Assembly: GCA_964390565.1 (NCBI GenBank)
Contig: CAYMII010000001.1
Coordinates: 62,001 to 126,000 of the forward strand
From: UBA8529 sp964390565
Lineage (GTDB): Bacteria > Bacteroidota > Bacteroidia > Bacteroidales > Tenuifilaceae
DNA length: 64,000 bases
Direction: 5' to 3'
Shown here: one piece after another, positions 32,512 through 41,614 of the stretch
How positions within the stretch are numbered: position 1 is the first letter of the stretch
Layout: the number at the start of each line of letters is the position of its first letter
Translations under genes and position numbers: made by a program
Notes under the pieces: model-generated
What the model saw: only the letters and a program-made list of their open reading frames with translations
The model's database searches: none
What the model was told of the DNA's origin: nothing

Positions 32512-33357
32512 ATGAAAGGTCCAGAATTTTTAAAATATATTAATCCTGTATTGACTGCACTTCAAGCGAATGGTGGTGCAGGTGACTCTTCAGATATCAT
32601 TGAACAAGTCATCGATAAGTTAGGAATTACAGAAACAGAACTTGAGGAAACTACCTCAAATGGGCAATCTCGAATTAGAAATCAAATACAATGGGCAAGG
32701 TTTTATTTGTTCAAAGCAGGACTTATTGATAATGCTCAAAGAGGCTTATGGAGACTTACAAACGAAGGTCTTGACAAAAAATTGAATGATGACGAGGTAT
32801 ATAAACTTTTTAAGAGTGTTCAAGATAGTGTGAAAAAGACACCTATAACAAAACCTCAAAAAACAGAACCAGTATTTGAAAACACTCCGACTGAAGACGA
32901 AGAACATTCTATAGGATTAATCAATATTATTCAAAACCTTTCTCCTTCAGGATTTGAGAAATTATGCAAAAGACTTTTAACAGAAATCGGGATAAATGAG
33001 ATTTTAATTACTGGCGGCTCGGGTGACCAAGGTATTGATGGAAAAGGAATTGTAAAACTGAATGATGTTGTTAGTTTAAATATTGTTTTTCAATGTAAGC
33101 GATACAAAGAAACTGTATCGCCCCATCACGTTAGAGATTTTCGTGGAGCAATGCAAGGACGTGGTGAAAAAGGACTTATTATAACTACAGGACGTTTTAC
33201 AAAAGAAGCTAAGAGTGAAGCAAATCGTGATGGTGTAACACCAATAGAATTAATTGATGGTGATAGGCTTATTGAACTTTTTGAAAAATACCGTCTAGGG
33301 TTAAAACCAGTTACAATATTTGAGATTGACCAAGAGTTTTTTAAAGGTTTTTCATAA
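32512..33357 (+). CDS. Mrr-type restriction endonuclease
   Basis: A 281-residue protein with an N-terminal winged-helix Mrr domain (about residues 5-90, including SRIRNQIQWARFYLFKAGLI) and a C-terminal PD-(D/E)XK nuclease domain (about 138-260). Catalytic residues appear as Asp176 in GDQGIDGKG and Gln194-Lys196 in FQCKRY. Mrr enzymes cut DNA carrying foreign methylation. No partner methylase is adjacent; a solitary Dam-type methylase is 27 kb away and on the other strand. The upstream gap (32330-32511) holds no gene. It is single, AT-rich and next to a BRO-domain gene, consistent with horizontal acquisition. Confidence 0.87.
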   Translation: MKGPEFLKYINPVLTALQANGGAGDSSDIIEQVIDKLGITETELEETTSNGQSRIRNQIQWARFYLFKAGLIDNAQRGLWRLTNEGLDKKLNDDEVYKLFKSVQDSVKKTPITKPQKTEPVFENTPTEDEEHSIGLINIIQNLSPSGFEKLCKRLLTEIGINEILITGGSGDQGIDGKGIVKLNDVVSLNIVFQCKRYKETVSPHHVRDFRGAMQGRGEKGLIITTGRFTKEAKSEANRDGVTPIELIDGDRLIELFEKYRLGLKPVTIFEIDQEFFKGFS

Positions 33358-33393
33358 AATGCACTACCTAAGTCAGCAACAATTGTAGGTAAA

Positions 33394-34020
33394 TTAAGTA
33401 ATCCTATATATTTCCATTATATTCTCGAGAATCTTTGTAAAGTTGATTTTTAGATCGATAAGCTTTCCCGAGCGAACATCAAAAACCCAACCATGAACCT
33501 TTACACCTCTTTCTTTATAGGCCTTTTGAGCATCGGGCGTTTTAATGATGTTTACGCATTGCTCCTGAACGTTTAGCTCAACCAAGCGCTTATAGCGCTC
33601 TTCTTCATCGGTAATAGTATCGAGTTCTGCTTTATGTAGTCGGTAAACATCCCTAATATTTCTAAGCCAAGGGTTAAGTATTCCTAAATCGGCCGATTGC
33701 ATTGCCGCCTTAACACCATTGCAGTAGTAATGACCACAAACAATAATGTGCTTAACCTTTAGGTGGCTAACTGCGTAATTAATTACCGACATGGAGCTGA
33801 GGTCGGTATTGGGAACCATATTAGCAATATTACGATGCACAAAAACATCGCCCGGTTGAACGCCCATGAGCTCTTCGGCTGTAACTCGGCTGTCGGAGCA
33901 TCCAATGTATAGGTATTCGGGGCTTTGCCCAACCGAAAGCCTTTTAAAGTACTCACAGTCGGTGCTTAGCTTTTCGGCAATCCACTTTCGGTTATTGCTA
34001 AATATGCTTTCAATTTCCAT
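33394..34020 (-). CDS. can: Beta-class carbonic anhydrase
   Basis: A 208-residue beta-carbonic anhydrase interconverting CO2 and bicarbonate. The zinc ligands are Cys41 (in YIGCSDSRV), His97 and Cys100 (in VCGHYYCNGV), and the Asp43-Arg45 dyad next to the first cysteine is intact. Length is normal. It is convergent with the Mrr gene (36 bp between stops) and stands alone. Confidence 0.93.
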   Translation of the reverse strand: MEIESIFSNNRKWIAEKLSTDCEYFKRLSVGQSPEYLYIGCSDSRVTAEELMGVQPGDVFVHRNIANMVPNTDLSSMSVINYAVSHLKVKHIIVCGHYYCNGVKAAMQSADLGILNPWLRNIRDVYRLHKAELDTITDEEERYKRLVELNVQEQCVNIIKTPDAQKAYKERGVKVHGWVFDVRSGKLIDLKINFTKILENIMEIYRIT

Positions 34021-34106
34021 AATAAATTCTTAGTTTGTATTTAGAATAATAAGCTCAATGTAATTATTTGTTCAACCTAAGAGATTGTATAAAAAGATCA
34101 CTTTTT

Positions 34107-34208
34107 TAACGCAAAGCACGCTAAGCATAAAACGCAAAGACTGCAAAATTCAAAATATTAAATAATTACAACTTGGCTAACTTTGCGATTCCTTTGTATT
34201 CTTTGCGG
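34107..34208. repeat. Dispersed degenerate palindromic repeat (ACGCAAAG type)
   Basis: Left side: AACGCAAAGCACGCTAAGC then AACGCAAAGAC. Right side: AACTTTGCGATT, then CTTTGTATTCTTTGCGGTT. The two sides are roughly inverted. The rest of the 34021-34310 gap is AT-rich with no gene or clear promoter. Confidence 0.55.
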
Positions 34209-34310
34209 TTAATAATTTCTTTAAATACCCCCAAAGCTCTATGTTAGAAATCTTATACCAAACTTACATTAATATTATATTTAGATGTGAACTACTACAA
34301 AACTTGATTT

Positions 34311-36323
34311 CTAGCTATCGATTCGAATAGAGTTTATTAGCCCAACAAAGTAATCGGCATCGCTAGCCGAAGGGTAGCATGTTCGTCCAATACAAATCTT
34401 TAGCTGACCATCGCTTACCAATTGCTTCGAATTGCTGTTATTTAGTATTGTTGAGTAGATAACAGGGCATATCACTTTAGACTGAATTTGATTTAGCGTA
34501 TTTCGGCTATCGCTCGAATCGAACCGGATATGCACTGTTGGTAGCTGAAAAGAAAGCATCAGCTTAGCCCACCCAAAAACGTATGGCCCGCCATGCTCAA
34601 GGGATGAAGTGATATTTGCAAGCATCTGCTTTACCATATCGATATACTTCTCGTTACTAACGATAATACCAATATCGAAAAGGTTTTGCGCCATTGTTGA
34701 ACCCGATGAGGTAATTACACCATCGGTCAAATCCATCTTTCGGGCAATAAGGTCAGTTTTGTCGATTGGGGCAAAGAAGAACATGCCCGATTCATTATCG
34801 TAAAAGTTCTGGATTACAGTTTCAACCAGCCTTTCGGCTTTAGCTAGCATAAAAGTATCAAGCGTTACCTTATAAACCGATAGATAGGCTTTAATCAGGT
34901 TTGCATAATCGTCCAAAAGAGCATCAACTGAGAGTTTATTTTTACAGAAAACTCGCTTAAGTTTACCATCGTTGTAGTGATGATGTTCAATATAGTTTAA
35001 ACCATTTATTGCGGCGTTTAAGTATTTCTCGTCGCCAAATGATAGGTACGCCTCAGTTAACGCCGAAATTAGTAATCCGTTCCACGAAACAAGTATTTTA
35101 TCGTCTAGCCCCGGTTTTGTGCGTTTTTTTCTAACATCTAAAAGAACCTGTTTTGCCTTATCGATTTTGCTGTTTGCCGTTGAGCAATCAATTGAAAAAA
35201 GACATTTTAAATGCTCTTTCGAAGCGCATCTATTTAATACGTTGCTACCATCGAAATTACCTGCAGCGGTTACGCCGTAGGCAACCGAAAAGAGCTCGGC
35301 ATCGTTATTTAGCAAATCTTCAATCTCTTTCTTTGTCCATGTGTAATAGGTTCCCTCTTTGCCATCGCTATCGGCATCGTATGATGAGTAAAAGCCACCA
35401 AGGCTCGATTTCATCTCGTTAAGCAAAAAGTCGACGGTTTCACTTACAATATCTTTATAATGCTCATTTTTATTAAGCCTGTAGGCTTTTGAGTAAATTG
35501 ATATTAGCTGCGCATTATCGTAAAGCATCTTTTCGAAATGGGGGATAAGCCAGTTCTCATCAACGGAATATCGAGCAAAACCACCCCCAAGATGATCGTA
35601 AATACCTCCCTGTCCAATCTTATCAAGCGTAAGCGTTACAAAGTCGGTTATCTCCTTATCGTCGGAGTGAAAGCTGTAATTCAGTAGAAAATCCAATAGC
35701 CCGGGCATTGGAAACTTTGGTGCTCCTTTTATTCCACCGTTTCGTGTATCGAAAAGCCTTTTCAGCCTATTAGCATAATCCTTTAAGTTGATGTTTGTGA
35801 TTGTTTCGGGTAAATTTTTAAACCGGATAATCTCAGTACCAACAATGCTATTGGCAAGTTCATCGGCAACATCAACAATTCTTTTTGGGTCTTTTTGCCA
35901 AGCCTCGTCAAGGCTTTTTAGAACATTCAGCCAGTTGGTGGTTGAGAAGTATGTTCCACCAAAAACAGGCTTACCGTTTGGTAGGGCAAAGCAGTTCAAT
36001 GGCCAACCACCGCTGCGGTTGATGATTTGAACAGCATTCATGTAAATCTGATCAACATCGGGCCTTTCCTCCCTATCAACCTTAATATTTACAAAATGGG
36101 TGTTCATAAACTCGGTTGCCTCGGGATTTGAGAAAGCTTCGTGCTCCATAACGTGGCACCAGTGGCAGCTGCTATAACCGATGCTAACAAGCACAAGCTT
36201 GTTTTCGGCTTTTGCTTTACTAAAGGCCTCTTCGCCCCATGGGTACCAATCAACAGGATTGGTGGCGTGTTGCAATAAATATGGACTCGTCTCGAGTGAT
36301 AGTCTATTTAAATGGGATTTCAT
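34311..36323 (-). CDS. Thioredoxin-domain protein, DUF255 (YyaL/SPATA20 family)
   Basis: A 670-residue cytosolic protein. The N-terminal thioredoxin-like domain (about residues 5-165) starts with the hallmark SLETSPYLLQHATNPVDWYP and contains a CHWC motif (Cys53-Cys56 in YSSCHWCHVMEHE), then DREERPDVDQIYM. An alpha/alpha barrel of the glycosidase-like type fills the rest (for example DHLGGGFARYSVD, LIPHFEKMLYDNA, SWNGLLISAL). The family is universal but its reaction is not established. It is transcribed alone and is divergent from a TlpA-like gene. Confidence 0.93.
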   Translation of the reverse strand: MKSHLNRLSLETSPYLLQHATNPVDWYPWGEEAFSKAKAENKLVLVSIGYSSCHWCHVMEHEAFSNPEATEFMNTHFVNIKVDREERPDVDQIYMNAVQIINRSGGWPLNCFALPNGKPVFGGTYFSTTNWLNVLKSLDEAWQKDPKRIVDVADELANSIVGTEIIRFKNLPETITNINLKDYANRLKRLFDTRNGGIKGAPKFPMPGLLDFLLNYSFHSDDKEITDFVTLTLDKIGQGGIYDHLGGGFARYSVDENWLIPHFEKMLYDNAQLISIYSKAYRLNKNEHYKDIVSETVDFLLNEMKSSLGGFYSSYDADSDGKEGTYYTWTKKEIEDLLNNDAELFSVAYGVTAAGNFDGSNVLNRCASKEHLKCLFSIDCSTANSKIDKAKQVLLDVRKKRTKPGLDDKILVSWNGLLISALTEAYLSFGDEKYLNAAINGLNYIEHHHYNDGKLKRVFCKNKLSVDALLDDYANLIKAYLSVYKVTLDTFMLAKAERLVETVIQNFYDNESGMFFFAPIDKTDLIARKMDLTDGVITSSGSTMAQNLFDIGIIVSNEKYIDMVKQMLANITSSLEHGGPYVFGWAKLMLSFQLPTVHIRFDSSDSRNTLNQIQSKVICPVIYSTILNNSNSKQLVSDGQLKICIGRTCYPSASDADYFVGLINSIRIDS

Positions 36324-36486
36324 TATAATTGTTCTTGTTTTGATTTAACAGATTTTAACCCGATTTGTTGAGTCTATAGTAAAAAATGAATGTTAATGAT
36401 GAAAAGAAATATTCCTTTTTTGTGCTACTTTTGATATTTCGATATTGGAATAGTTTTTGAACTTGATAATAACAAAATCACATACG

Positions 36487-37890
36487 ATGAAGAGGATTAA
36501 TCTTATTCTAGCCATTATTTTTCTTGGATTCATTGGCTCTACATTCGCTCAAGGTTATAAAATTGACGTGCGAATTAATGGCATAAAGGATACTACTATC
36601 ATGCTTGGTTATCATCTTGGCGATAAAAAGTATGTTCAAGATACGGCTAAGGTTAATTTAAATGGGAATGCTGTATTTCAAGGTGATTCTCTTAAACAGG
36701 GCATTTATCTCATAATTCTTCCATCAAAAACCTATTTTGAGATACTCGTTACCGGTAATCAGAATTTTAGCGTTAAAACCGATGCTAAAGATCTTTTGGC
36801 AAATTTGACTTTCTCTGGCTCAAAGGAGAATACTACTTTTTCGGAATATCAACGGTATATGGTTGAACAGCAAAAAAATATGACTCAATATCAGAGTAAA
36901 TATAAGGCTGTATCAGCAAAACCTGATTCGGTGAAGATTATTCAAGAGAAAATAAAAGAACTTGATAAAAAGGTAAATGAGTATTGGCTGGAAATTATTA
37001 AGAATAATCCTAATACATTGCTTGCAGCTATTGTTAAAACGATGATTCCTATACATACACCTGAATTTAAAGTACCAGAAGGAACTAAGAATGCCGATTC
37101 TCTAAAATGGGTGATGGGATATCAGTACAATAAAAATCATTACTTTGATAATATATCGTTGACCGATTCGAGATTGATTCGAACCCCAATCCTTGAGCAA
37201 AGATTGAATGTGTTTTTCGATAAGTTGCTTATTCCTGTTCCAGATAGTATAATCCCTGAGGCAATTAAAATTATTGAGAGAACTCGCCCAAATAAAGATA
37301 TGTTCCAGTATGTACTTTCACACCTTGGGAATAAGTTTTCGACTTCAAATATCATGGGCCTTGATGCGGTTTTTGTAGCCATTGCCGAGAAGTATTACTT
37401 AACAGGTCAAGCTTGGTGGGCAGATAAGAAGACTTTAGAAAGTATTCAGCAACGTGTAAAGGCCATGAAACCAAACTTAATTGGTAATCAATGTCCCGAT
37501 TTATCATTGCCTGATATGTCTGGTAGAATTATTAAATTAAGCGAGGTTAAAGCAAAGATTACTGTTCTATACTTTTGGGATTCAAGTTGTGCTCATTGCA
37601 AAAAAGTAACACCTGAGGTAAAGAAACTCTACGATTTGTTTAAACTGAAAGGCCTTGAGGTTTATGCTGTTTACACTCAAGGAAATCAACCTGAAATTGT
37701 TGAATATATTAATAAAAATAGCCTTAGCTGGATAAATGTTTGGGATCCTGCACAAAACTCGAGGTTCAGAGACTTATTCGATATCTACTCAACTCCAGTT
37801 ATATATGTGCTTGATGCAAACAAGAAGATAATTGCAAAGAGAATAAGTGAGGAGTCGTTGAAGGATTTGTTAGAGAACGAGTTAAAGTAA
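36487..37890 (+). CDS. Exported thioredoxin-like protein (TlpA/DUF4369 type)
   Basis: A 467-residue exported protein. The signal peptide ends at about STFAQG. An N-terminal DUF4369-like beta domain (about 23-120) is followed by a helical DUF5106-like region and a C-terminal redoxin domain (about 335-467) with the active site WDSSCAHCKKVTP (Cys368-Cys371) and the cis-Pro loop STPVIYV. Such proteins are periplasmic disulfide reductases in Bacteroidota, often tied to cytochrome maturation or stress. The frame is open from a TTG at 36457; the ATG at 36487 opens the signal peptide. Its stop is 2 bp from that of a convergent LytTR gene, with no visible terminator. Confidence 0.88.
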   Translation: MKRINLILAIIFLGFIGSTFAQGYKIDVRINGIKDTTIMLGYHLGDKKYVQDTAKVNLNGNAVFQGDSLKQGIYLIILPSKTYFEILVTGNQNFSVKTDAKDLLANLTFSGSKENTTFSEYQRYMVEQQKNMTQYQSKYKAVSAKPDSVKIIQEKIKELDKKVNEYWLEIIKNNPNTLLAAIVKTMIPIHTPEFKVPEGTKNADSLKWVMGYQYNKNHYFDNISLTDSRLIRTPILEQRLNVFFDKLLIPVPDSIIPEAIKIIERTRPNKDMFQYVLSHLGNKFSTSNIMGLDAVFVAIAEKYYLTGQAWWADKKTLESIQQRVKAMKPNLIGNQCPDLSLPDMSGRIIKLSEVKAKITVLYFWDSSCAHCKKVTPEVKKLYDLFKLKGLEVYAVYTQGNQPEIVEYINKNSLSWINVWDPAQNSRFRDLFDIYSTPVIYVLDANKKIIAKRISEESLKDLLENELK

Positions 37891-37892
37891 AC

Positions 37893-38756
37893 CTAACTAT
37901 TGCGCGATAAGCAGAACTTAGTAAAAGTTTCCATAACGCTTTCGATGTAAGTTTTGGAAACAGGCAGAGCAATTGCATTTGGAACATCAAGTTCCAACAA
38001 AAGTTCTGTTTTATCCTTTCGGAGTACCTTTACCTTATCGAAATTAACCATATAGGAGCGATGGCAACGAATTATTCCAGCGCTTCCAAGCGCTTCTTCT
38101 AATCGTTTTATTGTGTTTCTGAGCGTGAACCTCGTTGTTTTACCTTTATCGAGATAATAAATATTTACATAATTATCGGCAGATTCAAGGTAAAGGAAAC
38201 TCTCCAATTTGATTGAGAAACGTAATTCACCTTTTTCGTCATAAAAAGGGAGCAAAGTTTTTGAAGTGTCCGATATCGGTGGATTTTCAGTTAGCTTAAT
38301 CAGTTGAATTTTTTTCTCTCTCCACGAAAAGTATAGCCAAAGAGTGGAGTAAGGAAGCAGAAGAACTAATGCTGTATTCTTTATTGATGCTTGAAATATA
38401 TCCCCAACAAATCGTTTATCATCTAAAAATAATTTCTCAAAGAGGGTATAGAAGATAGCCATAAAGAAAGCCTCCGCTGCTACCCAAATTAGGTAATGCC
38501 AAAGAAGTAAAGTGAATTTTTTTGATACCCAGTACATTATTATTCGGCTTATAACAACAACAAGAACGCCTGTTAAGATTACAAGGCTTGAGTATGCTAA
38601 AAGTTCCCATTTTGTTACGTTATACCAAGTTGAAACGCCAAAAGGCGCATAGATATTAATAAAGATTAAGGCGAATAGTGCTGTAAGTAGAACTAGCCTA
38701 ACAATATTTCCCTTATTAGTTAAGTAGGCAGGTATCGGTTTTTGGGTTTCTATCAT
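37893..38756 (-). CDS. Membrane-bound LytTR DNA-binding regulator
   Basis: A 287-residue protein with four predicted transmembrane helices in the first 155 residues and a LytTR DNA-binding domain at the C-terminus (about 180-280, with FLYLESADNYVNIYY and IIRCHRSYMVNFDKV). There is no receiver domain, so it is not a two-component regulator; it may sense a membrane signal directly. Related proteins are common in Bacteroidota, and their targets usually lie next door. The convergent TlpA-like gene and the divergent hydrolase gene are the nearest candidates. The upstream gap 38757-38967 contains no gene. Confidence 0.9.
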   Translation of the reverse strand: MIETQKPIPAYLTNKGNIVRLVLLTALFALIFINIYAPFGVSTWYNVTKWELLAYSSLVILTGVLVVVISRIIMYWVSKKFTLLLWHYLIWVAAEAFFMAIFYTLFEKLFLDDKRFVGDIFQASIKNTALVLLLPYSTLWLYFSWREKKIQLIKLTENPPISDTSKTLLPFYDEKGELRFSIKLESFLYLESADNYVNIYYLDKGKTTRFTLRNTIKRLEEALGSAGIIRCHRSYMVNFDKVKVLRKDKTELLLELDVPNAIALPVSKTYIESVMETFTKFCLSRNS

Positions 38757-38967
38757 TTATTAAATATCAAACCTCAAATTTAGTCAATCACCTTGAATTA
38801 TGTATTGATAAACGTGTACAATTAAGACATAGTTGATTGCTCATTCTACCCCTCTATTCTGAAAACTACCCCTCAAATTGATATTTCAGCCCTTTTCAAT
38901 GCACGTAAACCCTCTTATTTGACCGTTGGCTTTTTATGTCTTTGCTTTGCTGAAAATATTATACAAG

Positions 38968-40140
38968 ATGGAGTTTACCCATAAATTCAACGAGTTAAAA
39001 TCTTTATTTAGTTTAAGTCGAGAAGTCAATTATATTGAGAACTCAAATATTGAGATTCGAGTTCAGCATTTTAAATCAAAAACAAGTTTGTCGTTCCCTT
39101 TTGAGAATGAATACGACTCTTATGACCCCGAGCTGGTTGTTGTTCAAAGCGATGAAAGTATAAAAGAGAATGAATCTTTTTCGTACCCTGTATTTATTCC
39201 TAAAAGTGATTCGAAGTCCAATAAGGCAATTATTCTATTGCATGGTTTAAACGAAAAGAGCTGGCATAAATACTTGCCTTGGGCTTATTATCTGGCTGAG
39301 CAAACAAATCGGCCCGTTATTCTATTTCCCATATCGTTTCATATGAATCGTTGCCCCGAAACATGGGCTAACCCAAGGGCAATGATGCCGCTTTTGAACC
39401 AGCGTCAAAATCAAAATAAACTGACTCAAAGTACATTTGCTAATGTGGCTTTAAGCGAGCGCTTATCGGAAGATCCACTTCGCTTTTTTCGCTCAGGCCG
39501 ACAAAGCGCTGAGGATATAATTGATTTGTTAGAGTCTATAAAGAAGGGAGAACTTCCATTTTTAGAGCCAAATGCTCACGTCGATTTTTTTGCATACTCA
39601 ATTGGCGCATTTCTTTCGCAGATTCTTTTCATTGCAAACCCAAAGAAACTATTGAATGATTCCAAACTATTTCTCTTTTGTGGAGGTGCACTTTTTAGTC
39701 AAATGGAAGGAACTTCAAAGTTGATAATGGATAGTAAGGCTTTTAGCAGCTTGCGAAAGTACTATTTAGGCGATTTTGTGAATGAATTGAAAACTTCAAC
39801 ACCTTTCGCATCATTTATTAAGAATAGCCCAATTGGGAATGCATTTAGAGCGATGCTTGCTCCTGAAAGTTTGAAGAAATTTAGAAATAGCACTTTTCAG
39901 ACTCTAAATGAAAGAATTAAGATAATTGCTTTGAAAAATGATCAGGTTATTCCTGCAAAGTTCATTCAATCAACATTCTCGTGTATGAAGAATCGTGTAA
40001 AAGGTATGCTTGAAGTATTAGATTTCCCTTACGATTACTCACACGAAATACCTTTTCCGGTATTTAACAATCCAAACTATAAACAGGTGGATCGATGCTT
40101 CGAAAGCGTGTTTAGCTCAGCCGCAAATTTCTTAAGATAA
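38968..40140 (+). CDS. Alpha/beta-hydrolase-fold protein (DUF6051-like)
   Basis: A 390-residue cytosolic protein with no signal peptide. IILLHGLNEKSWHKYLPWA gives the oxyanion-side HG motif and VDFFAYSIGAFLSQ gives a nucleophile elbow (Ala-Tyr-Ser-Ile-Gly), so a serine hydrolase fold is probable. A conserved segment HMNRCPETWANPRAM resembles the uncharacterised DUF6051 family. The candidate catalytic His is in DYSHEIPFPV near the C-terminus. The frame is open from a TTG at 38926; the ATG at 38968 is preferred. It is convergent with a helicase gene (18 bp apart). The substrate is unknown. Confidence 0.75.
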   Translation: MEFTHKFNELKSLFSLSREVNYIENSNIEIRVQHFKSKTSLSFPFENEYDSYDPELVVVQSDESIKENESFSYPVFIPKSDSKSNKAIILLHGLNEKSWHKYLPWAYYLAEQTNRPVILFPISFHMNRCPETWANPRAMMPLLNQRQNQNKLTQSTFANVALSERLSEDPLRFFRSGRQSAEDIIDLLESIKKGELPFLEPNAHVDFFAYSIGAFLSQILFIANPKKLLNDSKLFLFCGGALFSQMEGTSKLIMDSKAFSSLRKYYLGDFVNELKTSTPFASFIKNSPIGNAFRAMLAPESLKKFRNSTFQTLNERIKIIALKNDQVIPAKFIQSTFSCMKNRVKGMLEVLDFPYDYSHEIPFPVFNNPNYKQVDRCFESVFSSAANFLR

Positions 40141-40158
40141 TTTGTAAATAATCGATGG

Positions 40159-41304
40159 CTAAAAACTGCTTAAATCAATATCATTACCATCAACGAATGT
40201 GGCGATTTTGCCCATCTTCTTTTGAATTACCTTAAAGTGATGCTCATCGTCGGGGGTAATAAATGAGATGGCTTCGCCTCGCGATTCGGCTCTTCCAGTT
40301 CGTCCAATTCTATGGACGTAATCTTTTGGTGAGCGGGGTAATTCGTAATTAATAACACAGGGCAAGAACTTGATATCTATACCCCTTGCCATTAGGTCGG
40401 TTGCAACCAAAACCCTAATCTTTCCTGCTTTAAATAGGCTTAACGCGGCTGTTCGTGTTCCTTGACTCTTTTTACTGTGAATGGAAGCCGCTTTTATTCC
40501 ATTTTTGTTGAGCTTATCAGCCACCATATCCGACCGATGAACGGTTGAGGTAAATACAAGCACTTGCTCTAAATCGTTGCCTATAATGATATATCGAAGC
40601 AATGGACCTTTCCTCTCTTCGGTAATTCGATAGGCGGTCTGTTCAATTAAATCTAAGTTGGCTATTTCATCATCAACCTTAATTACAACTGGCTCATGAA
40701 GCAAGTTTTTATTAATGGTATCAACATCATTGCTGAGCGTTGCCGAGAATAGAAGGGTTTGGCGTTTTGATGGCAAAAGGTCAAATATTTGAGTCATCTC
40801 CTCCTTAAATCCTAGATTAAGCATTTTGTCGGCCTCATCTAAAACCAATACTTGGACATCCGATAAAGAAAGGGCTTTGGAAGATATTAATTCCAATAAT
40901 CGACCAGGAGTAGCGACTAAAATTTCAACGCCCTGTAGTTCTATCATCTGGGGATTAATGGAAACTCCACCGTGAACGGCTAAACACTTTACTTTTGATG
41001 GTAGATAACTCCCAAAAACGTTAAAAGCGCTATTTATCTGTATTGCAAGCTCTCTAGTGGGCACTAGCACCAATGCTTTAATATGCCTATTTCTCGAGGG
41101 TGTTGATTGATACTGGAATTGTTCCAAAATTGGAAGAACAAAACTTGCAGTTTTACCCGAGCCAGTTTGTGCAATCCCTAAAATATCTTTTCCATCTAAA
41201 ATTGCAGGTATTGCCTCTTTTTGAATCGGATAGAGCGTGGTGTAACCTTGTTCGGCAATAGCCTTTATAAGTGGTGCAGACAAACCTAGGGATGAAAATG
41301 GCAT
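40159..41304 (-). CDS. DEAD-box RNA helicase (RhlE-like)
   Basis: A 381-residue ATP-dependent RNA helicase core. The Q motif region (LGLSAPLIKAIAEQGYTTLYPIQ), motif I (AQTGSGKT), Ia (PTRELAIQ), Ib (TPGR), II (DEAD), III (SAT), V (TDLMARGID) and VI (HRIGRTGR) are all intact. The C-terminal tail after motif VI is short, without the basic extension of larger members. Such proteins assist ribosome assembly or mRNA decay, often in the cold. A second DEAD-box gene lies divergently 310 bp away. Confidence 0.92.
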   Translation of the reverse strand: MPFSSLGLSAPLIKAIAEQGYTTLYPIQKEAIPAILDGKDILGIAQTGSGKTASFVLPILEQFQYQSTPSRNRHIKALVLVPTRELAIQINSAFNVFGSYLPSKVKCLAVHGGVSINPQMIELQGVEILVATPGRLLELISSKALSLSDVQVLVLDEADKMLNLGFKEEMTQIFDLLPSKRQTLLFSATLSNDVDTINKNLLHEPVVIKVDDEIANLDLIEQTAYRITEERKGPLLRYIIIGNDLEQVLVFTSTVHRSDMVADKLNKNGIKAASIHSKKSQGTRTAALSLFKAGKIRVLVATDLMARGIDIKFLPCVINYELPRSPKDYVHRIGRTGRAESRGEAISFITPDDEHHFKVIQKKMGKIATFVDGNDIDLSSF

Positions 41305-41383
41305 TGGTGTGAGTTTTATTATTGATAAGTTTGGAGTGCAAATATAGGTCTTAAAAATTAACTTCTTTTATATCAATGACACT

Positions 41384-41451
41384 CGATAAAAACGAGAATC
41401 GAAGTTTTTATCGTAAGTGGAATTGATCCCGAAAGCAAAGCTTATCGGGAT
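41384..41451. repeat. Two adjacent intergenic hairpins
   Basis: CGATAAAAAC (41384-41393) pairs perfectly with GTTTTTATCG (41404-41413). Next, ATCCCGA-AAGC (41426-41436) pairs with GCTT-A-TCGGGAT (41440-41451). They lie between two divergent helicase genes, so terminators are not expected. The remainder of 41305-41614 shows no gene. Confidence 0.55.
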
Positions 41452-41614
41452 TTGTGGGTGCTCATACTTAGCAAATAAATTGTTTATAAAGATTTTCAAA
41501 ATTGTTATCTAAACTGCTTGAACACGCTAACTTCATCGGTATATTTGCAGCTAATTAGAAACAATACTTTCTCTTAATATAATCAGAGCCTTTTTAAACC
41601 AAGGCTTTTTTATT

